From Paraburkholderia silvatlantica (lineage in GTDB: Bacteria > Pseudomonadota > Gammaproteobacteria > Burkholderiales > Burkholderiaceae): a stretch of DNA of 35,334 bases. A model generated the notes under the pieces. It saw only the letters and a program-made list of their open reading frames with translations, was not told the DNA's origin and searched no databases. Both the position numbers and the translations under genes were made by a program. The stretch spans positions 1 through 35,334 of the forward strand of contig NZ_QEOL01000043.1 of NCBI RefSeq assembly GCF_003096715.1. The letters run 5' to 3'. Positions 1-8,497 of this stretch are shown piece after piece (the first letter of the stretch is position 1; every line of letters begins with the position of its first letter).

Positions 1-28
1 TTATGAAGACTCTTTATCGCTTCGTCAA
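1..28 (-). promoter_or_regulatory. Promoter P2 firing out of the left edge
   Basis: On the minus strand TTGACG (28 down to 23) is followed by 16-17 nt and then a -10-like TCATAA that runs to the window edge. A T-rich/A-rich stretch lies just upstream (30-60). It sits about 110 nt downstream of another minus-strand promoter. Tandem strong promoters of this kind are typical of rRNA or other highly expressed stable-RNA operons in this group. The gene it drives is outside the window, so its identity is inference. Confidence 0.5.
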
Positions 29-139
29 CCCCTTTTTTTCGCTCACCGCTTAAAAAGGCTGCTGACTTCGCAAACCGCCGGTTCCCGCGGCGGCCTTCGC
101 TGCACCAACGTCAGAGACATCGAACGGCGAAGGGGGCGA

Positions 140-168
140 ATCTTAGCGCCCCCGCCTGCGCTGTGCAA
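140..168 (-). promoter_or_regulatory. Promoter P1 firing left, upstream of P2
   Basis: Minus strand: TTGCAC (168-163), an exact 17-nt spacer, then TAAGAT (145-140). The match to sigma70 is good and the spacing ideal. It lies beyond the paaF terminator, so it is not a paaF element. A GC-rich hairpin (GGGGGCG at 132-138 with CGCCCCC at 147-153) overlaps the -10 and start region. It probably feeds the same left-going transcript as P2. No gene is visible between 1 and 225. Confidence 0.55.
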
Positions 169-187
169 GGGGGTGGCGGGAAATAAT

Positions 188-213
188 TTCGATCGCCGTT
201 CCCGGCGATCGAA
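188..213 (-). terminator. Rho-independent terminator of paaF
   Basis: Perfect 11-bp stem (188-198 with 203-213) and a 4-nt loop, starting 13 nt after the paaF stop codon. On the minus strand it is followed by the T-rich run ATTATTT. It separates paaF from the left-going promoters. Confidence 0.75.
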
Positions 214-225
214 TCTCCCAGGTAT

Positions 226-1002
226 TTACTTGTTCTTGAATACGGGCTTGCGCTTCTCGACGAAGGCCGCCATCCCTTCCTTTTGATCTTCCGAAGCGAA
301 GAGCGAATGGAACAGGCGGCGCTCGAAGTGCACCCCTTCAGCAAGTGTCGTCTCGTAGGCGCGATTCACCGACTCCTTCGCCATCATCACGGCCGGCAAC
401 GAGAATTCGCAGATGGTCGCCGCCGCGGCCAGCGTTTCGTTCAGCAGCTCTGCCGCGGGAATCACTCGCGACACGAGCCCGGCGCGCTCCGCCTCTTCCG
501 CACCCATCATCCGTGCGGTCAAGCACAGGTCCATCGCCTTCGCTTTCGACACCGCACGCGGCAGGCGCTGCGTACCACCCGCCCCTGGAATCACACCCAG
601 CTTGATTTCGGGCTGGCCGAACTTCGCCGTATCGGCGGCGAAGATCATGTCGCACATCATGGCCAGTTCGCAGCCACCACCAAGCGCGAAGCCTGCAACC
701 GCCGCGATGATCGGCTTGCGAATCGAGCGGATCGTTTCCCAGTTGCGCGTGATGTAATCGCCTTTGTACACATCCATGAAGGTGTAGCTCGCCATCATCC
801 CGATGTCCGCGCCGGCCGCGAACGCCTTTTCGCTGCCCGTGATGACGATCGCACCCACGCCCTCATCGGAATCGAACGCCTTGAGCGCTGCACCCAGTTC
901 GTCCATGAGCGCGTCGTTCAGTGCGTTGAGCGCCTTTGGCCGGTTCAGCGTGATCAGTCCGACCTTGCCACGCGTCTCGACCAGGATGTTTTCGTACCCC
1001 AT
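226..1002 (-). CDS. paaF: Enoyl-CoA hydratase, probably PaaF
   Basis: This 258-aa crotonase-fold protein most likely hydrates 2,3-didehydroadipyl-CoA in the beta-oxidation part of phenylacetate breakdown. The two catalytic glutamates of enoyl-CoA hydratases are visible: E112 in GGGCELAMMCD and E132 in GQPEIKLGVIPGAGG, with the usual 20-residue spacing. The oxyanion-hole regions are AAGADIGM (62-69) and GGG (108-110). I chose ATG at 1002 over two in-frame start codons just upstream because AAGGAGGAG lies 3 nt before it. The gene is divergent from paaN across a shared intergenic region with a PaaR-like palindrome, so co-control with the paa operon is likely. The family is broad, so the assignment to PaaF rather than another short-chain hydratase rests on context. 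Confidence 0.88.
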   Translation of the reverse strand: MGYENILVETRGKVGLITLNRPKALNALNDALMDELGAALKAFDSDEGVGAIVITGSEKAFAAGADIGMMASYTFMDVYKGDYITRNWETIRSIRKPIIAAVAGFALGGGCELAMMCDMIFAADTAKFGQPEIKLGVIPGAGGTQRLPRAVSKAKAMDLCLTARMMGAEEAERAGLVSRVIPAAELLNETLAAAATICEFSLPAVMMAKESVNRAYETTLAEGVHFERRLFHSLFASEDQKEGMAAFVEKRKPVFKNK

Positions 1003-1072
1003 AACTCCTCCTTTCATCAAAAGAAAGTCCTAAAAAAATTCTTTTACGCCGAACTTTGACTAATGCTAACAT

Positions 1073-1100
1073 TTGCCAACCAACCGGTCGGTCAATTAAT
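1073..1100 (+). promoter_or_regulatory. Predicted paaN promoter
   Basis: TTGCCA (1073-1078), a 16-nt spacer and ATTAAT (1095-1100), 40 nt before the paaN start. The spacer contains the whole 14-bp palindrome at 1079-1092, the usual position for a repressor that blocks RNA polymerase. This is a sequence match only. Confidence 0.5.
1079..1092. promoter_or_regulatory. PaaR-like operator palindrome
   Basis: ACCAACCGGTCGGT is an inverted repeat with one mismatched pair (1082/1089). It lies between the divergent paaF and paaN genes. TetR-family PaaR repressors of Burkholderiales are known to act through an imperfect inverted repeat conserved in paa promoters and to respond to phenylacetyl-CoA. A GACCGACCGGTC-type core fits this. 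No paaR gene is in the window. Confidence 0.72.
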
Positions 1101-1140
1101 TGGCACGGGCCCTGTCCAACCTCTCAATCAACGTTGAGCC

Positions 1141-2841
1141 ATGACACATTCGCTGTTCGCCAAGCATGAGGGTGCGCTTCAAAAAGCGCTTGCCGCCATC
1201 GAGACCCGCGGCTACTGGAGCCCGTTCGCCGAAATGCCTAGCCCCAAAGTGTACGGGGAAACCGCTAGCGCCGATGGCGAAGCCGCGTTCAAGGCTCACC
1301 TGAATCGGACCTTCGAACTCGACCAGCCGTCGACGGGCGAAACCGTCGGCAGCGAAGCCTCACCGTTCGGCTTCGCGCTCGGCGCGCGCTATCCGAAGTC
1401 GACGCCGGACCAGTTGATCGAAGCCGCGCAGCAAGCGCAGCGCGACTGGCGCGCCGCTGGCCCGCAGGCTTGGGCAGGCGTGAGCCTCGAGATCCTCGAG
1501 CGCCTGAACCGCGCGAGCTTCGAGATCGCGTTCAGTGTGATGCACACGACCGGCCAGGCGTTCATGATGGCCTTCCAGGCCGGCGGCCCGCACGCTCAGG
1601 ACCGCGCGCTCGAAGCCGTCGCGTACGCATACGACCAGCTGCGCCGCATTCCCGCCGATGCGCACTGGGAAAAGCCGCAGGGCAAAAACCCGCCCCTCGC
1701 GATGCAAAAGCGTTTCACCATCGTGCCGCGCGGTACCGGCCTCGTGCTCGGCTGCTGCACGTTCCCGACCTGGAACGGCTACCCCGGCCTTTTCGCCGAT
1801 CTGGCGACGGGCAACACGGTCATCGTCAAGCCGCACCCGGGCGCGATCCTGCCGCTCGCGATCACTGTGCGCATTGCGCGTGAGGTGCTGCGCGAAGCCG
1901 GCTTCGATCCGAACGTCGTGACGCTGCTCGCCACCGATCCCAACGATGGCGCACTCGTGCAGCAGCTCGCACTGCGCCCCGAAATCAAGCTGATCGACTT
2001 CACGGGCAGCACGCAAAATGGCGACTGGCTCGAACGCAATGCGCACCAGGCGCAGGTCTATACCGAAAAGGCCGGCGTCAACCAGATCGTGATCGACTCC
2101 GCGGAAGACCTGAAGGCCGTCGCCCGCAACATCGCGTTCTCGCTCTCCCTTTACTCGGGCCAGATGTGCACGGCCCCGCAGAACATCTATGTGCCGCGCG
2201 ACGGCATCCGCACCGCTGAGGGCCAGGTGAGCTTCGAGGCCGTCGCTCAGGCGATTGCCGGCGCCGTGCAGAAGTTCGTCGCCGATCCGGCGCGCGCCGT
2301 CGAAGTGCTCGGCGCGATCCAGAACGAAGGCGTGACGGCTCGCATCGATGAAGCCCGCAAGCTCGGCACCGTGCTCGCCGATAGCCAGACGCTCGAACAC
2401 CCCCAGTTCGCCGGCGCACGCGTACGCACGCCGCTCGTGCTCTCGCTCGACGCAGCCCGCGACGCCGCCCAGTTCACGCGCGAATGGTTCGGCCCGATCT
2501 CGTTCGTGATCGCCACGGATTCGACTGCCCAGTCGCTCAAGCTGGCAGGCGAGACCGCGCGTGATCACGGCGCGCTCACCCTTTCCGCCTATAGCACGGA
2601 CGACGCCGTGATCGAAGCTGCACACGAAGCCGCCATCACCGGCGGCGTGGCGCTCTCGATCAACCTCACGGGCAGCGTGTTCGTGAACCAGTCGGCGGCG
2701 TTCTCGGACTTCCACGGCACCGGCGCGAACCCCGCGGCGAACGCCGCGCTCGCCGACGCCGCCTTCGTGGCGAACCGCTTCCGCGTGGTTCAGAGCCGCG
2801 TTCATGTTGAACCGAAAGCAGCTCCCGCGGTAGCTGGCTGA
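1141..2841 (+). CDS. paaN: Phenylacetic acid degradation protein PaaN (aldehyde dehydrogenase)
   Basis: A 566-aa aldehyde dehydrogenase superfamily protein. It is expected to oxidise the reactive semialdehyde produced when oxepin-CoA is ring-opened to 3-oxo-5,6-didehydrosuberyl-CoA. Visible ALDH features are WNGYPGLF (211-218), the cofactor-site lysine in VIVKPHPG (K230), TEKAG with E309, and the catalytic cysteine C343 in SGQMCTAPQN. The protein ends soon after the ALDH domain. E. coli PaaZ (about 680 aa) has an additional C-terminal MaoC-type hydratase domain that does the ring opening, and that is absent here. Only a weak GAG ribosome site precedes the start. It is first in the paaN-thiolase-paaG-paaI-paaK run, under the PaaR-like operator. 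In Burkholderia the gene is also called paaZ. Confidence 0.92.
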   Translation: MTHSLFAKHEGALQKALAAIETRGYWSPFAEMPSPKVYGETASADGEAAFKAHLNRTFELDQPSTGETVGSEASPFGFALGARYPKSTPDQLIEAAQQAQRDWRAAGPQAWAGVSLEILERLNRASFEIAFSVMHTTGQAFMMAFQAGGPHAQDRALEAVAYAYDQLRRIPADAHWEKPQGKNPPLAMQKRFTIVPRGTGLVLGCCTFPTWNGYPGLFADLATGNTVIVKPHPGAILPLAITVRIAREVLREAGFDPNVVTLLATDPNDGALVQQLALRPEIKLIDFTGSTQNGDWLERNAHQAQVYTEKAGVNQIVIDSAEDLKAVARNIAFSLSLYSGQMCTAPQNIYVPRDGIRTAEGQVSFEAVAQAIAGAVQKFVADPARAVEVLGAIQNEGVTARIDEARKLGTVLADSQTLEHPQFAGARVRTPLVLSLDAARDAAQFTREWFGPISFVIATDSTAQSLKLAGETARDHGALTLSAYSTDDAVIEAAHEAAITGGVALSINLTGSVFVNQSAAFSDFHGTGANPAANAALADAAFVANRFRVVQSRVHVEPKAAPAVAG

Positions 2842-2938
2842 ACGGCCTATGCCGTTCGGCCGAATGGCGCCCGACTGCCCATCCCTCTAGCATGCAAGGC
2901 GTGAGTGCACTTCTGCGCTCGCGCCCCAGGAATCCGAG

Positions 2939-4147
<1,209 letters not shown>

Positions 4148-4164
4148 CACGCGCAGTATCGACC

Positions 4165-4191
4165 GGCCGCCGGGCGATGCGTCCGGCGGCC
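4165..4191 (+). other. GC-rich hairpin after the thiolase gene
   Basis: A perfect 9-bp stem, GGCCGCCGG (4165-4173) with CCGGCGGCC (4183-4191), and a 9-nt loop, 17 nt after the thiolase stop. No T-run follows, so it is a poor intrinsic terminator. It more likely marks an mRNA processing or 3'-end stabilising site inside the operon. Confidence 0.55.
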
Positions 4192-4196
4192 TCAGG

Positions 4197-4308
4197 CAGC
4201 TTTGCATGGGACCAGAGTAAGTGCTCTGCACGGGTCCGGAGTAAGTGCTGAAGCACAAACTCCGGCCGACAGCTGAAGCGCTAACCCGGGTCGACAGCTT
4301 TGCATGGG
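4197..4308. repeat. Structured repeat patch between thiolase and paaG
   Basis: CAGCTTTGCATGGG occurs at 4197-4210 and again at 4295-4308. CCRGAGTAAGTGCT occurs at 4212-4225 and 4236-4249. The second copy enters a 30-nt hairpin (4236-4265): a 7-bp outer stem CCGGAGT/ACTCCGG, a 2x2 internal loop and a GTGCT/AGCAC inner stem. The patch resembles an intergenic repetitive element rather than coding sequence. No reading frame with a ribosome site fills it. Confidence 0.6.
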
Positions 4309-4356
4309 GCCGCACTAAACGCTAAGCGCCAAGCGCGGCCGACAAGGAGACAACCG

Positions 4357-5148
4357 ATGCCCTACGATGCGATCCGCGTCGAAATCGACGCATCCACCCG
4401 CGTGGCCACAATCACGCTGAACCGCCCGGACAAGCTCAACAGCTTTACGCGCGCCATGCACCGCGAGCTTGCCGCAGCGCTCGACGAGGTCGCCGCGGCC
4501 GGCGCGCGCGCCCTCGTGCTGACGGGTGCGGGCCGCGGTTTCTGCGCGGGCCAGGATCTCGCCGATCTCGACTTCACGCCGGGTGCGATGACCGATCTCG
4601 GCGACCTCATCGATGAGCATTTCAATCCGCTGATCAAGCGCCTGCAGACGCTGCCGATGCCCGTGATCGCCGCCGTCAACGGCACTGCGGCCGGCGCCGG
4701 CGCCAATCTCGCCCTCGCCTGCGACCTCGTGCTCGCCGCACGATCCGCAAGCTTCATCCAGGCGTTCGTAAAGATCGGCCTCGTGCCCGATTCTGGCGGT
4801 ACGTGGTTCCTGCCCAGGCGCGTGGGCATGGCGCGCGCGCTCGGACTCGCCATGACTGGCGAAAAACTGGGCGCGGAAAAGGCGGAGAGCTGGGGCCTCG
4901 TCTGGCAAGTGACCGACGACGCGGAACTCGCACAAACGGCCGGCGCGCTCGCCGCACGCCTCGCGCAGCAACCCACGCGCGCGATCGTCGCTACGCGCGA
5001 AGCGCTGCGCGCATCGGCCACGAACTCGCTCGACCAGCAACTCGATCTCGAACGCGACCTGCAGCGCGAACTGGGCGCTTCGTACGATTACGCAGAAGGC
5101 GTGCAGGCCTTCATCGAAAAACGCGCACCGCACTTCGAGGGCCGCTGA
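4357..5148 (+). CDS. paaG: 1,2-epoxyphenylacetyl-CoA isomerase PaaG
   Basis: A 263-aa crotonase-superfamily isomerase that converts ring-1,2-epoxyphenylacetyl-CoA to the seven-membered oxepin-CoA. The PaaG-type active-site aspartate is D145 in IGLVPDSGGTW, where hydratases have glutamate; this separates it from the paaF product at the left end. Oxyanion-hole segments are GRGFCAGQDL (59-68) and NGTAAGAGANLALACD (108-123). The start at ATG 4357 is fixed by AAGGAGA at 4344-4350; an in-frame upstream extension is not supported. It is followed by paaI with one base between stop and start, implying translational coupling. Confidence 0.93.
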   Translation: MPYDAIRVEIDASTRVATITLNRPDKLNSFTRAMHRELAAALDEVAAAGARALVLTGAGRGFCAGQDLADLDFTPGAMTDLGDLIDEHFNPLIKRLQTLPMPVIAAVNGTAAGAGANLALACDLVLAARSASFIQAFVKIGLVPDSGGTWFLPRRVGMARALGLAMTGEKLGAEKAESWGLVWQVTDDAELAQTAGALAARLAQQPTRAIVATREALRASATNSLDQQLDLERDLQRELGASYDYAEGVQAFIEKRAPHFEGR

Positions 5149-5149
5149 G

Positions 5150-5620
5150 ATGTCCACCCAAGTCTCGCAACTGCCAGAGGACGACAGCCTGCCGCCTGAC
5201 GAACTTGCTCGCGCGGCCGCGCAAGCGATGTACGAAGCCGACGGCTGCACGCGCGCACTCGGAATGGAACTCCTCGAAGTGCGCGCCGGCTACGCGCGCC
5301 TCTCCATGACCGTGCGGCCCGAGTTTCTCAACGGCCATCAGACCTGCCACGGCGGGATGATTTTCTCGCTCGCGGATTCGGCGTTCGCCTTCGCGTGCAA
5401 TTCATACAACGTCAACACCGTAGCGGCCGGCTGCTCGATCGAGTTCCTGCGTCCAGTCCTGCGCGACGAGGTGTTGACCGCCGAAGCCGTCGAACAGGTG
5501 CTATCGGGGCGCAACGGGGTCTACGACATCCGAGTGACGAACCGGGCAGGCGAAACCGTCGCGCTGTTCCGAGGCAAGTCCGCGCAGATTCGCGGCAACG
5601 TCATTCCAGTCGCAACGTGA
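5150..5620 (+). CDS. paaI: Hydroxyphenylacetyl-CoA thioesterase PaaI
   Basis: A 156-aa hotdog-fold thioesterase. PaaI hydrolyses ring-hydroxylated or otherwise dead-end phenylacetyl-CoA derivatives to free CoA. The signature is N61GHQTCHGG69 followed by LADSAFAFA with D76, the catalytic carboxylate of this family. Its start codon lies one base after the paaG stop, so the two are almost certainly translated together. The N-terminal 20 residues are acidic and proline-rich and precede the fold. Length is slightly above E. coli PaaI (about 140 aa). Confidence 0.92.
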   Translation: MSTQVSQLPEDDSLPPDELARAAAQAMYEADGCTRALGMELLEVRAGYARLSMTVRPEFLNGHQTCHGGMIFSLADSAFAFACNSYNVNTVAAGCSIEFLRPVLRDEVLTAEAVEQVLSGRNGVYDIRVTNRAGETVALFRGKSAQIRGNVIPVAT

Positions 5621-5686
5621 AGCGGGTTTCCCCTTCTCGATTCCCTACGCGTCACGAGTCACGTTCTTAAGATCCAGGAGACACTC

Positions 5687-6985
5687 ATGAGTACCACGCT
5701 GCCGCTCGAACCCATCGAAAAGGCGAGCCGCGACGAGCTTGCTGCGCTGCAACTCGAGCGCCTGAAATGGTCGCTAAACCACGCTTATGAGAATTCGCCG
5801 GTCTATCGCCGCAAATTCGACGAAGCAGGCGTGCATCCGTCCCAGGTGCAGTCGCTCGCCGACCTCGCGCGCTTCCCGTTCACCACGAAGAAGGATCTGC
5901 GCGACAACTATCCCTTCGGCATGTTCGCGGTGCCGCAAGACCAGATTTCGCGCATCCATGCGTCGTCAGGTACGACGGGCAAGCCTACCGTGGTGGCTTA
6001 CACGGCGCGCGACATCGACACCTGGGCGAACCTCGTCGCGCGTTCGGTGCGCGCAGCGGGCGCACGGCGCGGCGACAAGGTGCACATCAGTTACGGCTAT
6101 GGACTCTTTACGGGCGGCCTTGGCGCGCACTATGGCGCGGAACGTGCGGGTCTCACCGTCATTCCGTTCGGCGGCGGCCAGACCGAGAAGCAGGTCCAAC
6201 TGATCCAGGACTTCCGCCCCGACATCATCATGGTCACGCCGAGCTACATGCTCGCTATCGCCGACGAAATGGAGCGCCAGGGCATCGATCCGGCCACCTG
6301 TTCGCTGCGCATCGGCATCTTTGGCGCGGAGCCGTGGACCAACGACATGCGCAAGGCCATCGAGCAGCGCATGGGCATCACGGCCGTCGACATCTACGGC
6401 CTTTCGGAAGTGATGGGCCCGGGCGTCGCCTCGGAATGCGCGGAAACGAAAGACGGCCCGACGATCTGGGAAGACCACTTCTACCCCGAGGTCATCGACC
6501 CGGAAACCGGCGAAGTGCTGCCCGACGGGGAATTCGGCGAGCTCGTCTTCACCTCGCTCACCAAGGAAGCGCTGCCCATCATCCGTTACCGCACGCGCGA
6601 CCTCACGCGTCTCTTGCCGGGTACGGCGCGCACCATGCGCCGCATGGAAAAGATCACGGGCCGCTCGGACGACATGCTGATCATCCGCGGCGTGAACGTG
6701 TTTCCCACGCAGATCGAGGAACTGCTGCTCAGGCAGCCGGCGCTCGCGCCGCACTATCAGATCGTCCTGACGAAGGAAGGTCCGATGGACGTGATGTCGC
6801 TCAACTGCGAACCGTGCCCGGAAACCGCGCCCGACTATGGCGCGCTCGACGCAGCCAGCAAGGCGCTCGCCTACGACATCAAGGCGCTGATCGGCGTGAC
6901 GTGCAAAGTGAACGTGCTCGAAGTGAACGGCATCGAGCGCTCGGTTGGCAAGGCAAAGCGAGTCATCGACAAGCGGCCGAAGTAA
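5687..6985 (+). CDS. paaK: Phenylacetate-CoA ligase PaaK
   Basis: A 432-aa adenylate-forming enzyme that activates phenylacetate with ATP and CoA, the first step of the pathway. Visible motifs are the P-loop-like SSGTTGKP (93-100), YGLSEVMGPG, RYRTRDLTR and the hinge/C-terminal GRSDDMLIIRGVNVFPTQIE. AGGAG at 5676-5680 sets the start. It is last in the paa run, 66 nt after paaI, and ends at a strong terminator. PaaK makes phenylacetyl-CoA, which is the known effector of PaaR regulators, so the operon product can relieve its own repression. Confidence 0.95.
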   Translation: MSTTLPLEPIEKASRDELAALQLERLKWSLNHAYENSPVYRRKFDEAGVHPSQVQSLADLARFPFTTKKDLRDNYPFGMFAVPQDQISRIHASSGTTGKPTVVAYTARDIDTWANLVARSVRAAGARRGDKVHISYGYGLFTGGLGAHYGAERAGLTVIPFGGGQTEKQVQLIQDFRPDIIMVTPSYMLAIADEMERQGIDPATCSLRIGIFGAEPWTNDMRKAIEQRMGITAVDIYGLSEVMGPGVASECAETKDGPTIWEDHFYPEVIDPETGEVLPDGEFGELVFTSLTKEALPIIRYRTRDLTRLLPGTARTMRRMEKITGRSDDMLIIRGVNVFPTQIEELLLRQPALAPHYQIVLTKEGPMDVMSLNCEPCPETAPDYGALDAASKALAYDIKALIGVTCKVNVLEVNGIERSVGKAKRVIDKRPK

Positions 6986-7007
6986 ACCGCGGCTCGCAAC
7001 GCGCAGC

Positions 7008-7043
7008 AAGAGAGAAAGCCGGCAAGCACCGGCTTTCTCTCTT
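7008..7043. terminator. Bidirectional terminator between paaK and mltA
   Basis: A perfect 15-bp stem (7008-7022 with 7029-7043), rich in AG on one arm and CT on the other, with a 6-nt loop. It lies between the convergent paaK (stop 6985) and mltA (stop 7072). There is no long T-run, but pyrimidine-rich arms sit on both sides. Confidence 0.8.
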
Positions 7044-7071
7044 CACGTGTGCAGCGCAAGCGCCACCCCGA

Positions 7072-8259
7072 TCACGAGTTCGGGAACAGCAGCCACATGC
7101 GTCCGCCCTGTTTCATCTTGCCGGCCAGATCTCCGGCGTCGTCGCCCAGGCCCCAGAAGTAGTCGGCGCGCACCCCGCCCTTGATCGCCGTGCCCGTGTC
7201 CTGCGCGAACACGAGCCGGTTGAGCGGCGTATTCGTGAGCGGGCGCGTGGTCTGGAGAAATACCGGCGTGCCAAGCGGGATCGACGACGGATCGACGGCA
7301 ATCGAGCGTTCCGGCGTGAGCGGCACGCCGAGCGCACCGATCGGGCCGTCCGCGCCGCCCTGCGCGTCGCCTTCGGAGCCCGCCATCTCGCGGAAAAACA
7401 CGAAACGCGGATTGGTGTCGAGGAGCGCGTCCACGCGCGTCGGGTTCTCGCGTGCCCATGCCTTGATGCCCTGCATGGTCGCCTGCGCGGGCGTGAGTTC
7501 GCCGTGGTCGAGCAGCCAGCGCCCGATCGACTTGTACGGCTGGTTGTTGGTGCCGCCAAAGCCCACGCGCATCACGCTGCCGTCTTCCATCACGATGCGC
7601 CCGGAGCCCTGCACCTGCAGGAAGAACGCTTCGATCGGATCGTCCACCCAGACGAGTTCGTTGCCGCCCAGCACGCCCGAACGTTCGAGCTGCGCGCGCG
7701 GCGGCATCGCGGCGCCCGGACGATAACCGGACGGCCAGCGATACAGCGCGGTCTGATAGATGCCGTGACGCGTGCGCGAACCGCGCAGCAGCGGTTCGTA
7801 GTAGCCGGTCACGAGGCCGTCGAGCGTGCCGTCGTTGTTGGCGAACTGATAGGGCGTGAAATACGTTTCGAAGAATGCGCGTGCGCTCGAGGCGTCCAGA
7901 TCGTCGAGCTGCGAGGCCGCAGAGCACGCGCGCTGCCAGCGAGGATCGCGCGCGAGGCGCGTGCAGTTCGCGCGCAGCGCCGCGGTCACGCCGATCAGCG
8001 AGTCATCCTGCCAGCCCTGCACCTGCTGCCAGGCGACCGGGGTGAGACGTTGCGCGGCGAGCTGCGAGGGCAGCGTGGGCGTGCCCTTGGGCGGCACATT
8101 GTGCACGTAGCCGGGGCCGCCGCATGCGGCAAGCAAAGCCGCCAGCGAAGCCGCGCCCAACCAGCCGCCTAACCGGACACTCGTGCGGCCACCCCAGCGG
8201 CCGCCCCCACGCCGAAGCGCCGCCCCCACGAGATATCGCACCTTTGTGAATCCCGGCAT
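7072..8259 (-). CDS. mltA: Membrane-bound lytic murein transglycosylase A
   Basis: A lipoprotein of about 395 aa that cleaves peptidoglycan glycan strands to 1,6-anhydromuropeptides at the outer membrane. From the ATG at 8259 it has a basic N-region, the hydrophobic run LGAASLAALLAAC and lipobox Cys46. The MltA barrel follows (GLVTGYYEP and AFFLQVQGSGR are typical). The C-terminal 3D domain has the catalytic aspartate D354 in FAQDTGTAIKGGVRADYFWG. The start is uncertain: no good ribosome site precedes 8259, and an in-frame GTG at 8229 with AAAGG before it would give a shorter, more standard signal peptide. Longer in-frame extension upstream would overlap the divergent small ORF and is unlikely. 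Confidence 0.93.
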   Translation of the reverse strand: MPGFTKVRYLVGAALRRGGGRWGGRTSVRLGGWLGAASLAALLAACGGPGYVHNVPPKGTPTLPSQLAAQRLTPVAWQQVQGWQDDSLIGVTAALRANCTRLARDPRWQRACSAASQLDDLDASSARAFFETYFTPYQFANNDGTLDGLVTGYYEPLLRGSRTRHGIYQTALYRWPSGYRPGAAMPPRAQLERSGVLGGNELVWVDDPIEAFFLQVQGSGRIVMEDGSVMRVGFGGTNNQPYKSIGRWLLDHGELTPAQATMQGIKAWARENPTRVDALLDTNPRFVFFREMAGSEGDAQGGADGPIGALGVPLTPERSIAVDPSSIPLGTPVFLQTTRPLTNTPLNRLVFAQDTGTAIKGGVRADYFWGLGDDAGDLAGKMKQGGRMWLLFPNS

Positions 8260-8300
8260 CACCGGGACATCGAGCCCCGAATCGACGTCAAAATCACGCC

Positions 8301-8306
8301 TACAAT
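8301..8306 (+). promoter_or_regulatory. -10-like element before the small membrane ORF
   Basis: TACAAT followed by a predicted start site near 8313, 17 nt before ATG 8330. No convincing -35 hexamer is visible, so this is a tentative call. It supports transcription of the 47-aa ORF that follows. Confidence 0.4.
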
Positions 8307-8329
8307 ATTGGCTCTCGATGGATGCCGCC

Positions 8330-8473
8330 ATGTCAGAACTGCTCGACGAATACCCGATGCTCATGTTTGGTCTGGAAGCGCTCCTTGCGCTGTTCCTGCT
8401 GATTTTCATCGTTGTGTGGACCGCGTCGGGCAGGAAAAAACAAGCCTCGCGCGACGATCGGCGTCAGGACTAG
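8330..8473 (+). CDS. Small single-pass membrane protein (47 aa), function unknown
   Basis: The predicted product has an acidic N-terminus (MSELLDEYP), one hydrophobic segment from about residue 10 to 32 (MLMFGLEALLALFLLIFIVV) and a highly charged C-tail with GRKKQ and DDRRQD. This is a classic small membrane-protein layout with the positive side in the cytoplasm. A -10-like TACAAT lies just upstream. An alternative start at 8318 adds four residues. It is divergent from mltA and convergent with apaG (25 nt apart). I do not recognise a family. Codon use looks normal for the region, so I consider it probably real. Confidence 0.62.
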   Translation: MSELLDEYPMLMFGLEALLALFLLIFIVVWTASGRKKQASRDDRRQD

Positions 8474-8497
8474 CAGACCCCGAATTCTCGCGCCGGT

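Noticed and set aside
111..344. 77-codon minus-strand frame at the left edge
   Set aside because: It overlaps the paaF C-terminus and terminator, has no ribosome site and a composition unlike real proteins here.
6334..8172. 612-codon plus-strand frame across paaK and mltA
   Set aside because: Shadow of paaK in another frame and antisense of mltA; it crosses a strong terminator and has no recognisable domain.
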